From NCBI GenBank assembly GCA_903926205.1, contig CAIYID010000085.1:1-64000 (forward strand): DNA of 64,000 nucleotides. Direction: 5' to 3'. Both the position numbers and the translations under genes were made by a program. Shown here one piece after another: positions 35,891-44,082 of this stretch; positions within the stretch are counted from its first letter, which is position 1, and every line of letters begins with the position of its first letter. A model generated the notes under the pieces. The model saw only the letters and a program-made list of their open reading frames with translations. It had not been told where the DNA came from and ran no database searches. This DNA comes from an uncultured Bdellovibrionales bacterium. Its GTDB lineage: Bacteria; Bdellovibrionota; Bdellovibrionia; Bdellovibrionales; Bdellovibrionaceae.

Positions 35891-37293
35891 ATGAAATTAA
35901 TATCGAAGAAACATTTCAAAAACAAAAACGCCGCGCTCAGGTATTACGCTCAGTATCGATTTTCAATCGCTTGGAATATCTAAAAAAATTAAAAAAATGT
36001 TTAACGAAGTATGAAAATGAAATTATTCAAGCACACCTTGAGGATTTCCGTAAACCCGCCAATGAAACTTTGCTCACGGAAATTCTTCCCGTGCATGAAG
36101 AAATTAATTTGTTTTTAAAACATCTTCGTTGTTGGAGTCGCCCCAAAAAAGTCTCGAATTCACTTTTACTTTTTGGCTCCAAAAGTTTTGTCCTCAGCGA
36201 GCCCAAGGGCTGCGTCCTAATTATCGCCCCTTGGAACTACCCCTTTATGCTTAGTCTTGTACCTTTGGTGGGCGCCATTGGCTCTGGAAATACCGTTTGC
36301 GTGAAACCTTCAGAACTCACGCCCAAAGTTTCTCAACTCTTATGCCGAATCGTCCAAGAAGTTTTTCCGCCCGAAATGGCCACAGTGGTTGAAGGCGGCG
36401 TTGAAGTTTCTCAGAAATTATTAAGTCTTCCTTACGATCATATTTTCTTTACGGGCTCGACCGCCATAGGCAAAATTATCATGGAGGCCGCGGCTAAAAA
36501 TTTGGTTCCCGTCACCTTGGAATTGGGTGGCAAATCACCCGTGATCGTTGATTCCAGTGCTGATTTAGCTTCCGCAGCGGAAAAAATTATTTGGGGAAAA
36601 TCAATTAATAACGGGCAAACCTGTGTTTCGCCCGATTATGTTTATGTTCACACTCAAGTTTGGGATCGGTTCATTCAAGAATGCGAAAAAGCCTTAGCTA
36701 TCCTACAAAAGGAGCACCATCGTCCGCAAATCATCACTGAGAAACATTTCCAAAGACTGCTTCACTTACTGAAACAAGCGGAATCCGAAGGTGTAAAAAT
36801 TCTAGTGAAAGGCCAAATGCAAGGCCCTCGAGACTTATCCCCTGTTTTATTAGAAGTTACCAAAAATAATTTTTCTACCGAACTGATGCAAAGTGAAATT
36901 TTTGGCCCTCTTTTACCAATGATCAAATACGAGCAAAACGAAGAAATTATTGATCATATTAATTCCCAAGGAAAGCCGCTGGCCCTTTATATTTATTCAA
37001 GCGATCGGCAAAATATTCAGCATTTAATTCAAAGTATTTCTAGCGGCGGAGTGGGTATCAATAACAATATTTTACAGGTTGCTAATCATCATTTACCTTT
37101 TGGAGGAATCGGCAATTCAGGTATCGGAAAATATCACGGTTGGTATAGTTTTTTAGAGTTTTCACATCAAAGAGGTGTTCTGCAAACACCAGGATGGGCT
37201 CACTCTATTTTTAGAAAGTTTTTCCCACCTTACAAAAAGAATAGCGAAAAACTCGTCAGCCGAATGATTCGGCTGCTTCAACGAGTGGGCTAA
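35887..37293 (+). CDS. Aldehyde dehydrogenase, fatty-aldehyde (class 3-like) type
   Basis: A 468-residue NAD(P)-dependent aldehyde dehydrogenase. The catalytic cysteine is in NNGQTCVSPDYV, the general-base glutamate in LELGGKSPVIV, and the cofactor loop is FFTGSTAIGK. The overall shape, with IAPWNYPFMLSLVPLVGAIG and the C-terminal ANHHLPFGGIGNSGIGKYHG, is that of short class 3 / fatty-aldehyde enzymes. The last 30 residues form a basic amphipathic tail (SIFRKFFPPYKKN and on) that could lie on a membrane. It is translationally coupled to the EamA transporter upstream. Confidence 0.93.
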   Translation: MNEINIEETFQKQKRRAQVLRSVSIFNRLEYLKKLKKCLTKYENEIIQAHLEDFRKPANETLLTEILPVHEEINLFLKHLRCWSRPKKVSNSLLLFGSKSFVLSEPKGCVLIIAPWNYPFMLSLVPLVGAIGSGNTVCVKPSELTPKVSQLLCRIVQEVFPPEMATVVEGGVEVSQKLLSLPYDHIFFTGSTAIGKIIMEAAAKNLVPVTLELGGKSPVIVDSSADLASAAEKIIWGKSINNGQTCVSPDYVYVHTQVWDRFIQECEKALAILQKEHHRPQIITEKHFQRLLHLLKQAESEGVKILVKGQMQGPRDLSPVLLEVTKNNFSTELMQSEIFGPLLPMIKYEQNEEIIDHINSQGKPLALYIYSSDRQNIQHLIQSISSGGVGINNNILQVANHHLPFGGIGNSGIGKYHGWYSFLEFSHQRGVLQTPGWAHSIFRKFFPPYKKNSEKLVSRMIRLLQRVG

Positions 37294-37295
37294 TT

Positions 37296-38015
37296 TTATT
37301 TTCGTGGAATGTAGGATTTAGTTTTTGTTCTGGCGATTTCTTCATTCACGAGTTTGCACGCAGACTCATTCAAATTCAAAAACTCCAGTCCAAGGCTCGC
37401 GGGTGATTTATTATCAGTGTCGTACTGAATCCAACGAACAATCCCCGTGAAAACACTTGAATCCGCAAGAGAAAAAGTCACCGCATCTTGAGCTCGGATT
37501 TCTGAAAAATTTCCCCTGATAAACATCCCACCAAGACCAATAGAAATAAGACTTTTAGATAAAAGTTCAGCAAAAGTACCTGTGACTGGTAATTTTTTTA
37601 TTGTCGCGATCTTGACGGCCTGACTCCAGCGCTGCTGAGAATCTAATAAAGCTCGAGATAAATTTTCCATCATGGGTCCAAGATTAAAGGGCTTGTAGAC
37701 AAAACCCTCTATGCCCATATCGAAGGCTTCGGCGGGAGCCACATCGGCAAAACCCGTCACTAAGAACATCACTGGGCTCGTGCCTTCTTGCCCTTTGATA
37801 TTTTTTGCAAGAGTTAGCCCATCTCCACCAGGCATCCGAATATCAGAAATAATCGCATCGAACTTTTGTGCTTTAGCCAAAAGAAGAGCTTGCTGTCCGT
37901 TCTCGGCTTCGGACACAGTCGCTCCCGCAAACTCTAATTCATCGCGAAGGATTTCTCTCAAATCAGGTTCATCATCCACGACAAGAATGTTTTTTTCAGA
38001 AAACAAACCACTCAT
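37296..38015 (-). CDS. Response regulator with C-terminal PilZ-like domain
   Basis: A 239-residue protein with a CheY-like receiver domain (about 7-125) containing VVDDEPD, the phosphorylated D58 in ISDIRMPG, the conserved threonine in LVTGFAD and the lysine in VYKPF. The C-terminal part (about 150-235) is PilZ-like: SIGLGGMFIRG stands where DxSxxGGMF is expected, and LGLEFLNL is the usual end. The RxxxR cyclic-di-GMP motif is missing, so it may bind no cyclic-di-GMP. ATG 38015 has AAGGA 10 bases upstream; GTG 38024 is too close to it. The gene diverges from an OmpR-type regulator gene. Confidence 0.87.
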   Translation of the reverse strand: MSGLFSEKNILVVDDEPDLREILRDELEFAGATVSEAENGQQALLLAKAQKFDAIISDIRMPGGDGLTLAKNIKGQEGTSPVMFLVTGFADVAPAEAFDMGIEGFVYKPFNLGPMMENLSRALLDSQQRWSQAVKIATIKKLPVTGTFAELLSKSLISIGLGGMFIRGNFSEIRAQDAVTFSLADSSVFTGIVRWIQYDTDNKSPASLGLEFLNLNESACKLVNEEIARTKTKSYIPRK

Positions 38016-38110
38016 TGCTAACACGTCCTTTTAAATTAAATAATTCCCTCAGTCGAGAACCTCAAAACTCTACTCACTCAACTATATCGGCAGATCTAAG
38101 TCTAAGCCTT

Positions 38111-38205
38111 ATACTATCCTAGTATTATTCTCTACAATTTGCTTGTCCTTATCAATCTCTTAATACTACTAGTCAGAACTTAACAATTATTCTAGTATTT
38201 CTTAG
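38111..38205. promoter_or_regulatory. Inverted and direct repeat cluster between two divergent regulator genes
   Basis: A perfect inverted repeat ATACTA-tcc-TAGTAT (38111-38125) is followed by a second related site, ATACTAcTAGTca (about 38164-38175), and a third, TTCTAGTATTT (about 38190-38200). The same core CTAGTATT occurs in the first and third. The cluster lies in the 236-base gap between the PilZ-like regulator and the OmpR-type regulator, which suggests binding sites for one of them. Confidence 0.45.
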
Positions 38206-38251
38206 TCCTTCTTCTTATTTTGAAGACGAGAGCTAACGGGGTTGTTTCGAT

Positions 38252-38935
38252 ATGAGAATTTTAGTTGTCGAAGATCAAATTAAGATGGCCCAATTTGTAA
38301 AAAAGGGCTTGGGTGAAATTGGCTATGCCGTTGATTTAGCAGAGAGCGGAGCCTCCGCTGAAGTCATGGTCGCTGAAAATGAATACGATCTTGTGATTCT
38401 AGATGTTATGTTACCTGGTCAGAATGGAATGGATACAGCTCGTCATCTTCGAAGGGATGGCTTCGAGGGGCCAATATTAATGCTCACTGCTTTAGCAACA
38501 ACCAAAGACAAAGTGAACGGACTTGATTCAGGAGCGGATGATTATTTAACCAAACCCTATTCTTTCGATGAACTCCTCGCCCGCGTGCGCGCACTGCTAA
38601 GACGCAAAAATAGCGTCACTGGCAGCGGCTCAAGCCACCTGCGTTACAGTGACTTAGAGCTAGACCTGATTGCTCGCAAAGCACGACGCCAAGGCCAGGA
38701 TATTAATCTCACAGCGAAGGAGTTTTCTCTTCTTGAATATCTAATGAGAAATATCGAACGCCCTGTGACCCGCGTGCAAATTGCAGAGCATGTCTGGGAT
38801 GTGCATTTCGATACCGAAAGTAATGTCATTGATGTTTATATTAATCTTTTGAGAAAAAAAATCGATTCACCGTTTTCAAAAAAGCTCATTCACACCGTGG
38901 TAGGCACTGGATATGTCCTTAGAGAAAATCCGTAA
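38252..38935 (+). CDS. OmpR/PhoB-family response regulator
   Basis: A 227-residue DNA-binding regulator: a receiver domain with D51 in VILDVMLPG and the lysine in LTKPYSFDELLARV, then a winged-helix output domain with LTAKEFSLLEYLMRN and the recognition-helix region ending NVIDVYINLLRKKID. The family usually acts with its own kinase, and the kinase gene starts inside its last 23 bases. The stimulus is unknown; the pair resembles CusR/CusS and QseB-type systems but has no metal-resistance genes nearby. Confidence 0.94.
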   Translation: MRILVVEDQIKMAQFVKKGLGEIGYAVDLAESGASAEVMVAENEYDLVILDVMLPGQNGMDTARHLRRDGFEGPILMLTALATTKDKVNGLDSGADDYLTKPYSFDELLARVRALLRRKNSVTGSGSSHLRYSDLELDLIARKARRQGQDINLTAKEFSLLEYLMRNIERPVTRVQIAEHVWDVHFDTESNVIDVYINLLRKKIDSPFSKKLIHTVVGTGYVLRENP

Positions 38936-40385
38936 CCTCACTCAGCTGATTAGTATTCGCTGGAGAATCACGGTTCTCTTTGTCGTGGTTTTTGGAACTA
39001 CGCTTGTTTTATTTGCCGTCTTTATTTTCAATTTTTTGGCGTCCACCCTCCAACATGAATTCGATGATGCTCTTTTTAATTACACCGTCGACGTCAACGA
39101 AAGCATTAGTCTTGATGCTCGGGGAGATTTATCTTTTCAAACTCCAGCTTTGGATAAAGGAAAACTCTATCCTTTTGCCTTAGGAACCGCCCTGATTCAA
39201 ATTCGCCACACCAATGGAGAAATCCTTTCTCGGGTCGGAGATTTTGGAGCATTGAATCTTCCTTATCATCACGAAATTGATAAGCTCAACAAAGGGGAAG
39301 AAGCCGTCTTTCGCACGATAACCAAACTCGAAGGACTTCCTAACAAAGAAGCCGAAGCCTATCGAATGGTCACGTTACCGATCGACAATTCCCCGATCCC
39401 ACAACTTTTACTCCAGGTTGCGGTTCCGATGACTCTCTTGGAAGACCAAATTGAACATCGAAAAAGAATCATGGAAATCTCACTTCCCTTGGCGCTGCTG
39501 ATTTCGATTATTGGCGGATATCTTCTCTCAATCAGAGCCTTTCATCCGATCACGGAAATGATTGCTACCACGGAGGCGATCAGCGCACAAAAACTATCCG
39601 CACGCCTTCCCGTTCCATCAGTCAAAGATGAAGTTCAAGCTTTGGCCCTAGCTCTCAACGAAATGCTCGCTCGTATTGAACGGGCTTTTCAAAGCCAAGA
39701 GCGTTTTATTGCCGATGCTTCTCATCAATTGCTAACCCCCTTAACAATCATGAGAGGTGAAATTGAGGCGGCTCTTCGCCATCAAGACAACGGTCAAAAT
39801 GTATTAAATAGCAATTTGCAAGAAGTGGAACATCTCTCAAAAATTGTGCAACAACTTTTACTCCTGGCAAGAGTGGAAGCGGGTCACGGGGCTCTTCAAT
39901 TTTCACCATTGGCTCTCGATGAAGTCGTGCTTGAAGCCGTGGTTAGAGCCCGTCGTGCGGCGGAGAAAAAAAATATTCGTATTCAGTTCAATATTCAAAA
40001 TTCCACAGAAGCTGATTCACGTCCGGAGGTGATGGGCGATTCTGATCTGCTGCAAAATCTTGTTTTTAATTTGTTAGAGAATGCGGTGAAGTATTCACCG
40101 CGAGATGAAATCGTCAAAGTGAACCTTCACTGGCAAAAAGAATGTCAAAACCTTCAAGTGGAAGACAATGGTCCCGGAATTCCAGAAAACCAACTCAGTC
40201 TGGTGTTTGAACGCTTTCACCGAGCTCAACCTGGGGGTGATGGCTATGGTTTAGGCCTAGCCATCGCAAAAAAAATATCTGATGCTCATGATGCAAAACT
40301 AACAGTAAAAAATAACTACATGAATTCATTAGATAAAACAACTATCTCAGGTTGTACGTTCTCTCTCGAGATGAAAAATATTTAA
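38913..40385 (+). CDS. Sensor histidine kinase
   Basis: A 490-residue membrane kinase, partner of the regulator it overlaps by 23 bases. Two membrane helices (about 19-42 and 185-207) frame a periplasmic sensor of about 140 residues without a known domain. A HAMP linker follows, then the dimerisation helix with the phosphorylated H271 (ADASHQLLTPLTIM), and an ATP-binding domain with the N box LLENAVKYS, the G1 box VEDNGPGIPE and the G2 box GYGLGLAIAKKI. Confidence 0.94.
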   Translation: MSLEKIRNLTQLISIRWRITVLFVVVFGTTLVLFAVFIFNFLASTLQHEFDDALFNYTVDVNESISLDARGDLSFQTPALDKGKLYPFALGTALIQIRHTNGEILSRVGDFGALNLPYHHEIDKLNKGEEAVFRTITKLEGLPNKEAEAYRMVTLPIDNSPIPQLLLQVAVPMTLLEDQIEHRKRIMEISLPLALLISIIGGYLLSIRAFHPITEMIATTEAISAQKLSARLPVPSVKDEVQALALALNEMLARIERAFQSQERFIADASHQLLTPLTIMRGEIEAALRHQDNGQNVLNSNLQEVEHLSKIVQQLLLLARVEAGHGALQFSPLALDEVVLEAVVRARRAAEKKNIRIQFNIQNSTEADSRPEVMGDSDLLQNLVFNLLENAVKYSPRDEIVKVNLHWQKECQNLQVEDNGPGIPENQLSLVFERFHRAQPGGDGYGLGLAIAKKISDAHDAKLTVKNNYMNSLDKTTISGCTFSLEMKNI

Positions 40386-40524
40386 TCTCCCATTAATCCC
40401 AATTTTAAGCCCCTGAGTTATCCTGATCTCGTTGAACAAAATAAAATAGCAAAGGAATCTAACTCCTACCGTTGGGGTGAGAGTGGTGAAACCGATGCAA
40501 TCAATATAATCCTTAGGAGGATTT

Positions 40525-40734
40525 ATGAAATTAGTAACTATCTTGGCTACTTTGGCTTTCGCTGCTGTTGCTTCAGCTCAAGCTCCTACTGCTCCTGCTG
40601 CTCCAGCTCCTGCGACTCCTGCTGTTGCTGCTCCTGCTGCTCCAGAGAAAAAAGTTGAAGAGAAAAAAGCTGATCACAAGAAAACTCACGCTAAAAAGAA
40701 CAAAAAAGGCGAGAAAAAAGAAGAAACTAAATAA
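40525..40734 (+). CDS. Small exported alanine/proline- then lysine-rich protein
   Basis: A 69-residue protein with signal peptide MKLVTILATLAFAAVASAQA, then about 22 residues of alanine and proline, then a tail of lysine, glutamate and histidine. Composition recalls acid-shock-type periplasmic proteins, but I see no conserved domain. AGGAGG lies 5 bases before the ATG and a strong terminator follows, so the gene is monocistronic and probably well expressed. It sits 139 bases after the histidine kinase stop. Confidence 0.75.
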   Translation: MKLVTILATLAFAAVASAQAPTAPAAPAPATPAVAAPAAPEKKVEEKKADHKKTHAKKNKKGEKKEETK

Positions 40735-40758
40735 TTAGTTTTTGATTTTTTACTTTTA

Positions 40759-40790
40759 AAAAAGGGAGCTGCAAGGCTCCTTTTTTTTAT
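40759..40790 (+). terminator. Intrinsic terminator after the small exported protein
   Basis: GGGAGC pairs with GCTCCT, extended by A-T pairs, with a 6-base loop and eight T residues (40781-40788). Because A residues precede it, it may also act on the convergent - strand gene. Confidence 0.88.
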
Positions 40791-41341
40791 TAAAAAGCTC
40801 CACCACCGGAGATAATGATAAAATACATCATATCTGAGCTAGGAAAGATTAAGCCCGTCACCGGATCTTTTCCTGGTGAAAAATAATTCAAAGCTTTAAC
40901 TCCCGCTCCAAGATTGAGTCCCCCCAAACGGAAGATCACACCGGCCTCACCAAATGCTCCGCTGTATTGAGTGCTTGCCAAACGCAAGCCTGGTCCTACA
41001 AAAAATCGAAATCCCGCTGAGCCACTTTCGGTTTGGCTGACTAATTCATAACGAAGTGAGGAATCTAGACCCATCGATGAAACTGCAGAAGAGTTTCCAA
41101 ATCGATCCCAAACTACATTCCTCCAGTTAAAATTTTCTGCGAAGTGATCATTCAATCCAAAATCAAATTCAGAATAAGAGTAATTTCCGTAGGTTCCTGC
41201 TGCCGCACCGAGATCCCAGGTCCATTGTGGCGAGGATTCTGTCGTGCGGTAGCGTCGCTCTGCCTGAGCCTGAAAGGATACAAAGAAAAAACCAAAAGCC
41301 ATGAAGAATAAAAAGAATCGGGATAAAAATATCTTTTTCAT
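40790..41341 (-). CDS. Outer-membrane beta-barrel-like exported protein
   Basis: A 183-residue protein with a long hydrophobic signal (IFLSRFFLFFMAFGFFFVSF) cut after QAQA, followed by alternating strands with many glycines and aromatics and ending in a phenylalanine, as in small outer-membrane barrels. Function is unknown. A TATACT box at 41380-41385 on the - strand may be its -10 element. Confidence 0.75.
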   Translation of the reverse strand: MKKIFLSRFFLFFMAFGFFFVSFQAQAERRYRTTESSPQWTWDLGAAAGTYGNYSYSEFDFGLNDHFAENFNWRNVVWDRFGNSSAVSSMGLDSSLRYELVSQTESGSAGFRFFVGPGLRLASTQYSGAFGEAGVIFRLGGLNLGAGVKALNYFSPGKDPVTGLIFPSSDMMYFIIISGGGAF

Positions 41342-41402
41342 AAAGAAAGACTATCAAGAGTTGAATCTTCGAGCCAGCAGTATATTGCGCTCAATCGTGG
41401 TG

Positions 41403-41428
41403 AAAAAAGCAAAAGCCCCAACTTTTGC
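41403..41428 (-). terminator. Intrinsic terminator of the HiPIP gene
   Basis: Read on the - strand, GCAAAAG pairs with CTTTTGC around a TTGGGG loop, and six T residues follow. It lies 62 bases after the HiPIP stop codon. Confidence 0.8.
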
Positions 41429-41489
41429 CAATGCTGACAAGAGTTAGGGCCTAGCGACTGAAAAAAAATAGATCTAATTAAAGTTTAAA

Positions 41490-41849
41490 TCAATTTGGTT
41501 TTTTAGCCCAAGATCGGCAAATACCATCTGGCTTAACCAATTGATTCGGGAATAACGCGCACTTTCCATTGACGCTGCTTGTGTCTTTCGTAAAAAGAGC
41601 ACAAGTCGAACATTTTTGATTAGCAAATTTTACGCCTGCGCGTTCAATTTGATCTTTTTTATCAAGTTTTTTCTTATCATCAACGTATCCAACACTCGCC
41701 GCCATTCCCTTGCCTGGTTCAACGAAGGTCAGGGCACCTTGCGCTTGTGCGACTGATGGTAATAAAACTTTCAATAGGGTAGGAGCAGCCACGACGGCAC
41801 CAACTACACCTAGGGCTTGTTTAAAAAACTGTCGACGTGAATTGTTCAT
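41490..41849 (-). CDS. High-potential iron-sulfur protein with Tat signal
   Basis: A periplasmic electron carrier holding one [4Fe-4S] cluster. The 119-residue precursor has a twin-arginine signal (SRRQFFKQALGVVGAVV) cut near AQA, as is needed for a cluster-loaded protein. The mature part of about 80 residues has the four cluster cysteines in KCSTCALF, GKCALFP and GICRSW, with the usual C-x2-C spacing of the first two. The partner oxidase or reductase is not in this window, although a diheme cytochrome is encoded at 59.3 kb. The gene diverges from an outer-membrane protein gene. Confidence 0.92.
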   Translation of the reverse strand: MNNSRRQFFKQALGVVGAVVAAPTLLKVLLPSVAQAQGALTFVEPGKGMAASVGYVDDKKKLDKKDQIERAGVKFANQKCSTCALFTKDTSSVNGKCALFPNQLVKPDGICRSWAKKPN

Positions 41850-42035
41850 TTTACCTCCAATGATTTCAATGACAGGCTCCTATTGTGGCTAAAATTATCT
41901 GGATTGCAATTGCAAAAAGAGAACCAAAAAAATATTCGCTGCACCACAAAACAAGACTTTTCGATTCCGTCTGTATCTGAAACACTAAGATTCTGCTCTT
42001 GACGCAAATCTCTTTTCGATTTTCTGGAGGCTAAA

Positions 42036-42650
42036 ATGTTTAAAAAGTTATTTCTGGTGCTCGCATTTTCCTTACCTCTAATGACAGCTCTTCCGGCTCT
42101 GGCAATCATTGAGCTCAATGTCGGAGGACAGGGACTCTTGAGCAATTCCGGCGGCGGAAATTGGACAGGAGTGGGTGCCTCGACAGCTAGCTTCTCTGGC
42201 GGCTATGGCCTTCAAGCAGACGTTCGCTTCAACTTACCAATGAATGATTGGCAGCTAGGACTGCGCTACGGACAAATTGGTCTCAGTGGCTCTAACAGCG
42301 GCGTCAGCCTTTCAATGAATGCCACCACATATTCAGGTCTAGTTGCCTACCGACTCATCAATACAGGAATTCTTTTTGGACCCGTTTTCACTTATGCTTT
42401 TTCTGGAAGTGGCACTTTGCAAAACTCTTTGGCCAGTACGGGTAGCAGCTCCGCAACCGCAGGTAGCGTGAGCCAATACACGGCAGGCTTGGAAGTTGGA
42501 CTTAAGTTCCCATTCCTGTTGGCGTTAGAAGCGGGATATGGAAATTTGTCAATGAACACTTTTAGTAACAGCCAGACTTTGGGCGGGAATGCAACCAACG
42601 TGTCCTTGAGCGGAACTTACGCGCGGGTCAGCGTCGGACTTTCGTTTTAA
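42036..42650 (+). CDS. Outer-membrane beta-barrel protein, small
   Basis: A 204-residue exported protein with signal MFKKLFLVLAFSLPLMTALP ending near ALA, followed by eight or so amphipathic strands with serine- and glycine-rich loops and the C-terminal ending SVGLSF, typical of an OmpA/OmpX-like barrel. CTGGAGG lies 7 bases before the ATG. Function is unknown. Its end overlaps the convergent hydrolase gene by four bases. Confidence 0.82.
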   Translation: MFKKLFLVLAFSLPLMTALPALAIIELNVGGQGLLSNSGGGNWTGVGASTASFSGGYGLQADVRFNLPMNDWQLGLRYGQIGLSGSNSGVSLSMNATTYSGLVAYRLINTGILFGPVFTYAFSGSGTLQNSLASTGSSSATAGSVSQYTAGLEVGLKFPFLLALEAGYGNLSMNTFSNSQTLGGNATNVSLSGTYARVSVGLSF

Positions 42651-43474
42651 TTATAGCCTTCAGCTTGCTTGTAAAAATCTCTGAGCAAGTATTCCCTCAT
42701 GGCCCCGGCAATTAGCTTGGGCTGCTGAACAATCGAAATATGACCAGCATCCATTGTTGTCACCACATTCGTGCCCGCCAGCTTCCTCGCAAAGCCATCA
42801 TAAAATTCACTCTTGAATAAAGGATCCTTGCGATCATAAATCAATAGACAATCATGCTGCCAGTGATTGAGTTGTTGCTCCCAAGACTTCCACTTTTCCT
42901 TACGTAAAATCCATGAAAATTTCCAGAGCATTTGGGCCACAAATTGCAGTTTACGACCCTGCAGTTTTTCTATGCGGCCATCATCCTCACTGGCCTGCAA
43001 ATTGCGAAAAACCTGGGCCACTTCGTTCAGAAAAACTTTTCCCAGCGAGGAGCCCAGAAAAAAATAAATGAGTGTCACAGGCAAAGGAATGGAAAAAAAA
43101 TATTTCAAACTGGCAATAGCAAAATACTGTTGCGCCGCTGGGGGCATGGGATTAATAAAAATAACTTTCTCTACGAGCGCGGGATAGCGACTGGCAATCC
43201 CCCAAGCTAGCGCTCCGCCATAGGAGATGCCGCTGAGAAAAATTTTTTCGTTGGGGCATTGAGTTTGAATAAACTTCGCCACTTCATCTATCTGCTGCGA
43301 AAAATTTAAACCCTCTTTACCCATATACAGATGCGTGAGATTAGGAGTGATCACTCGAAATTGGCGAGAAAGTTCTTCGCTGACTTTTTCCCAGTGTAAA
43401 GCACTGCCACCGTAACCATGCAGGCAAACGAGACTTTTGCCTTGACCTTTTTCTCGACTCACAATTTTTATCAT
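42647..43474 (-). CDS. Alpha/beta hydrolase
   Basis: A 275-residue alpha/beta hydrolase with the oxyanion motif LHGYGGSALHWE, the nucleophile elbow GISYGG (serine), a cap region with hydrophobic segments, the acid in YDRKDPLF and the histidine in MDAGHISIVQQP. No signal peptide. The substrate is unknown, but the family covers esterases and related enzymes. No Shine-Dalgarno site is seen; GATAAA lies 6 bases before the ATG, so the message may be leaderless. It follows the ferredoxin gene on the same strand after 68 bases. Confidence 0.87.
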   Translation of the reverse strand: MIKIVSREKGQGKSLVCLHGYGGSALHWEKVSEELSRQFRVITPNLTHLYMGKEGLNFSQQIDEVAKFIQTQCPNEKIFLSGISYGGALAWGIASRYPALVEKVIFINPMPPAAQQYFAIASLKYFFSIPLPVTLIYFFLGSSLGKVFLNEVAQVFRNLQASEDDGRIEKLQGRKLQFVAQMLWKFSWILRKEKWKSWEQQLNHWQHDCLLIYDRKDPLFKSEFYDGFARKLAGTNVVTTMDAGHISIVQQPKLIAGAMREYLLRDFYKQAEGYN

Positions 43475-43542
43475 AGTGTTTTATCGGTCTATCAAAACCT
43501 TAACTTAACTCGCATTGAAAAGTTTCGGAGGAATTTCTTTTT

Positions 43543-44082
43543 TTAGCGACGGCGACTTTGGTTGTGACCACCTCGACCTGGGTTTGGTTTCTTATCCCCT
43601 GTTGGTTTCCCATGAGCCGCTCTATCATTATTATTTTTCTCTACTGGCTTTTCGTTTGGTTTATCGGCAAGTTTCTCTGTCAGTTTCTCTGCCGGCTTAT
43701 CCTGCAAGATCAAAGTGTCTAGCACCGCATGAGACTGATGAGTCTTATCTTTCGGACGAAAACCTCGAACTTTTTTATGCGCATTCTGTTCGCGATCAAT
43801 TTGTTCACTCACATCAATGGTCACATCACCATAGGCTCGCACTTGGCAAGAAAGTCGACGGCCATCCAAATAATAATTATTTCCAAGAACCGCTAATTCT
43901 ACAGCGTTCGGTGGTATAACATTGTGTTCACCTTGCACAATTTTCACTCGGCATTCTGCACATTTTGGCTGCCCTTTACAGAGCGAATTGATGTGCACTC
44001 CATTCTCATGACAAAGCTGCAAAAGCGATTTATTCGGATCATTTTCAAATTCAACTTGATTAGGAACTACTTTAATTTTCAC
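43543..44082 (-). CDS. [2Fe-2S] ferredoxin with long charged C-terminal tail
   Basis: A 179-residue protein. The first 95 residues form a [2Fe-2S] ferredoxin domain: [12 protein letters not shown] gives three cluster cysteines and GRRLSCQV the fourth. The last 80 residues are a low-complexity charged tail with repeats of the type (E/D)KPxEKLxEK, ending in [11 protein letters not shown]. The tail looks like a nucleic-acid or membrane contact. The GTG start overlaps the tyrS stop by four bases (GTGA), so it is translated with tyrS. The electron partner is unknown. Confidence 0.88.
   Translation of the reverse strand: MKIKVVPNQVEFENDPNKSLLQLCHENGVHINSLCKGQPKCAECRVKIVQGEHNVIPPNAVELAVLGNNYYLDGRRLSCQVRAYGDVTIDVSEQIDREQNAHKKVRGFRPKDKTHQSHAVLDTLILQDKPAEKLTEKLADKPNEKPVEKNNNDRAAHGKPTGDKKPNPGRGGHNQSRRR

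Noticed and set aside
40440-40520. Riboswitch in the leader of the 69-residue exported protein
   Set aside because: Only short stems can be drawn and no known aptamer core was recognised.
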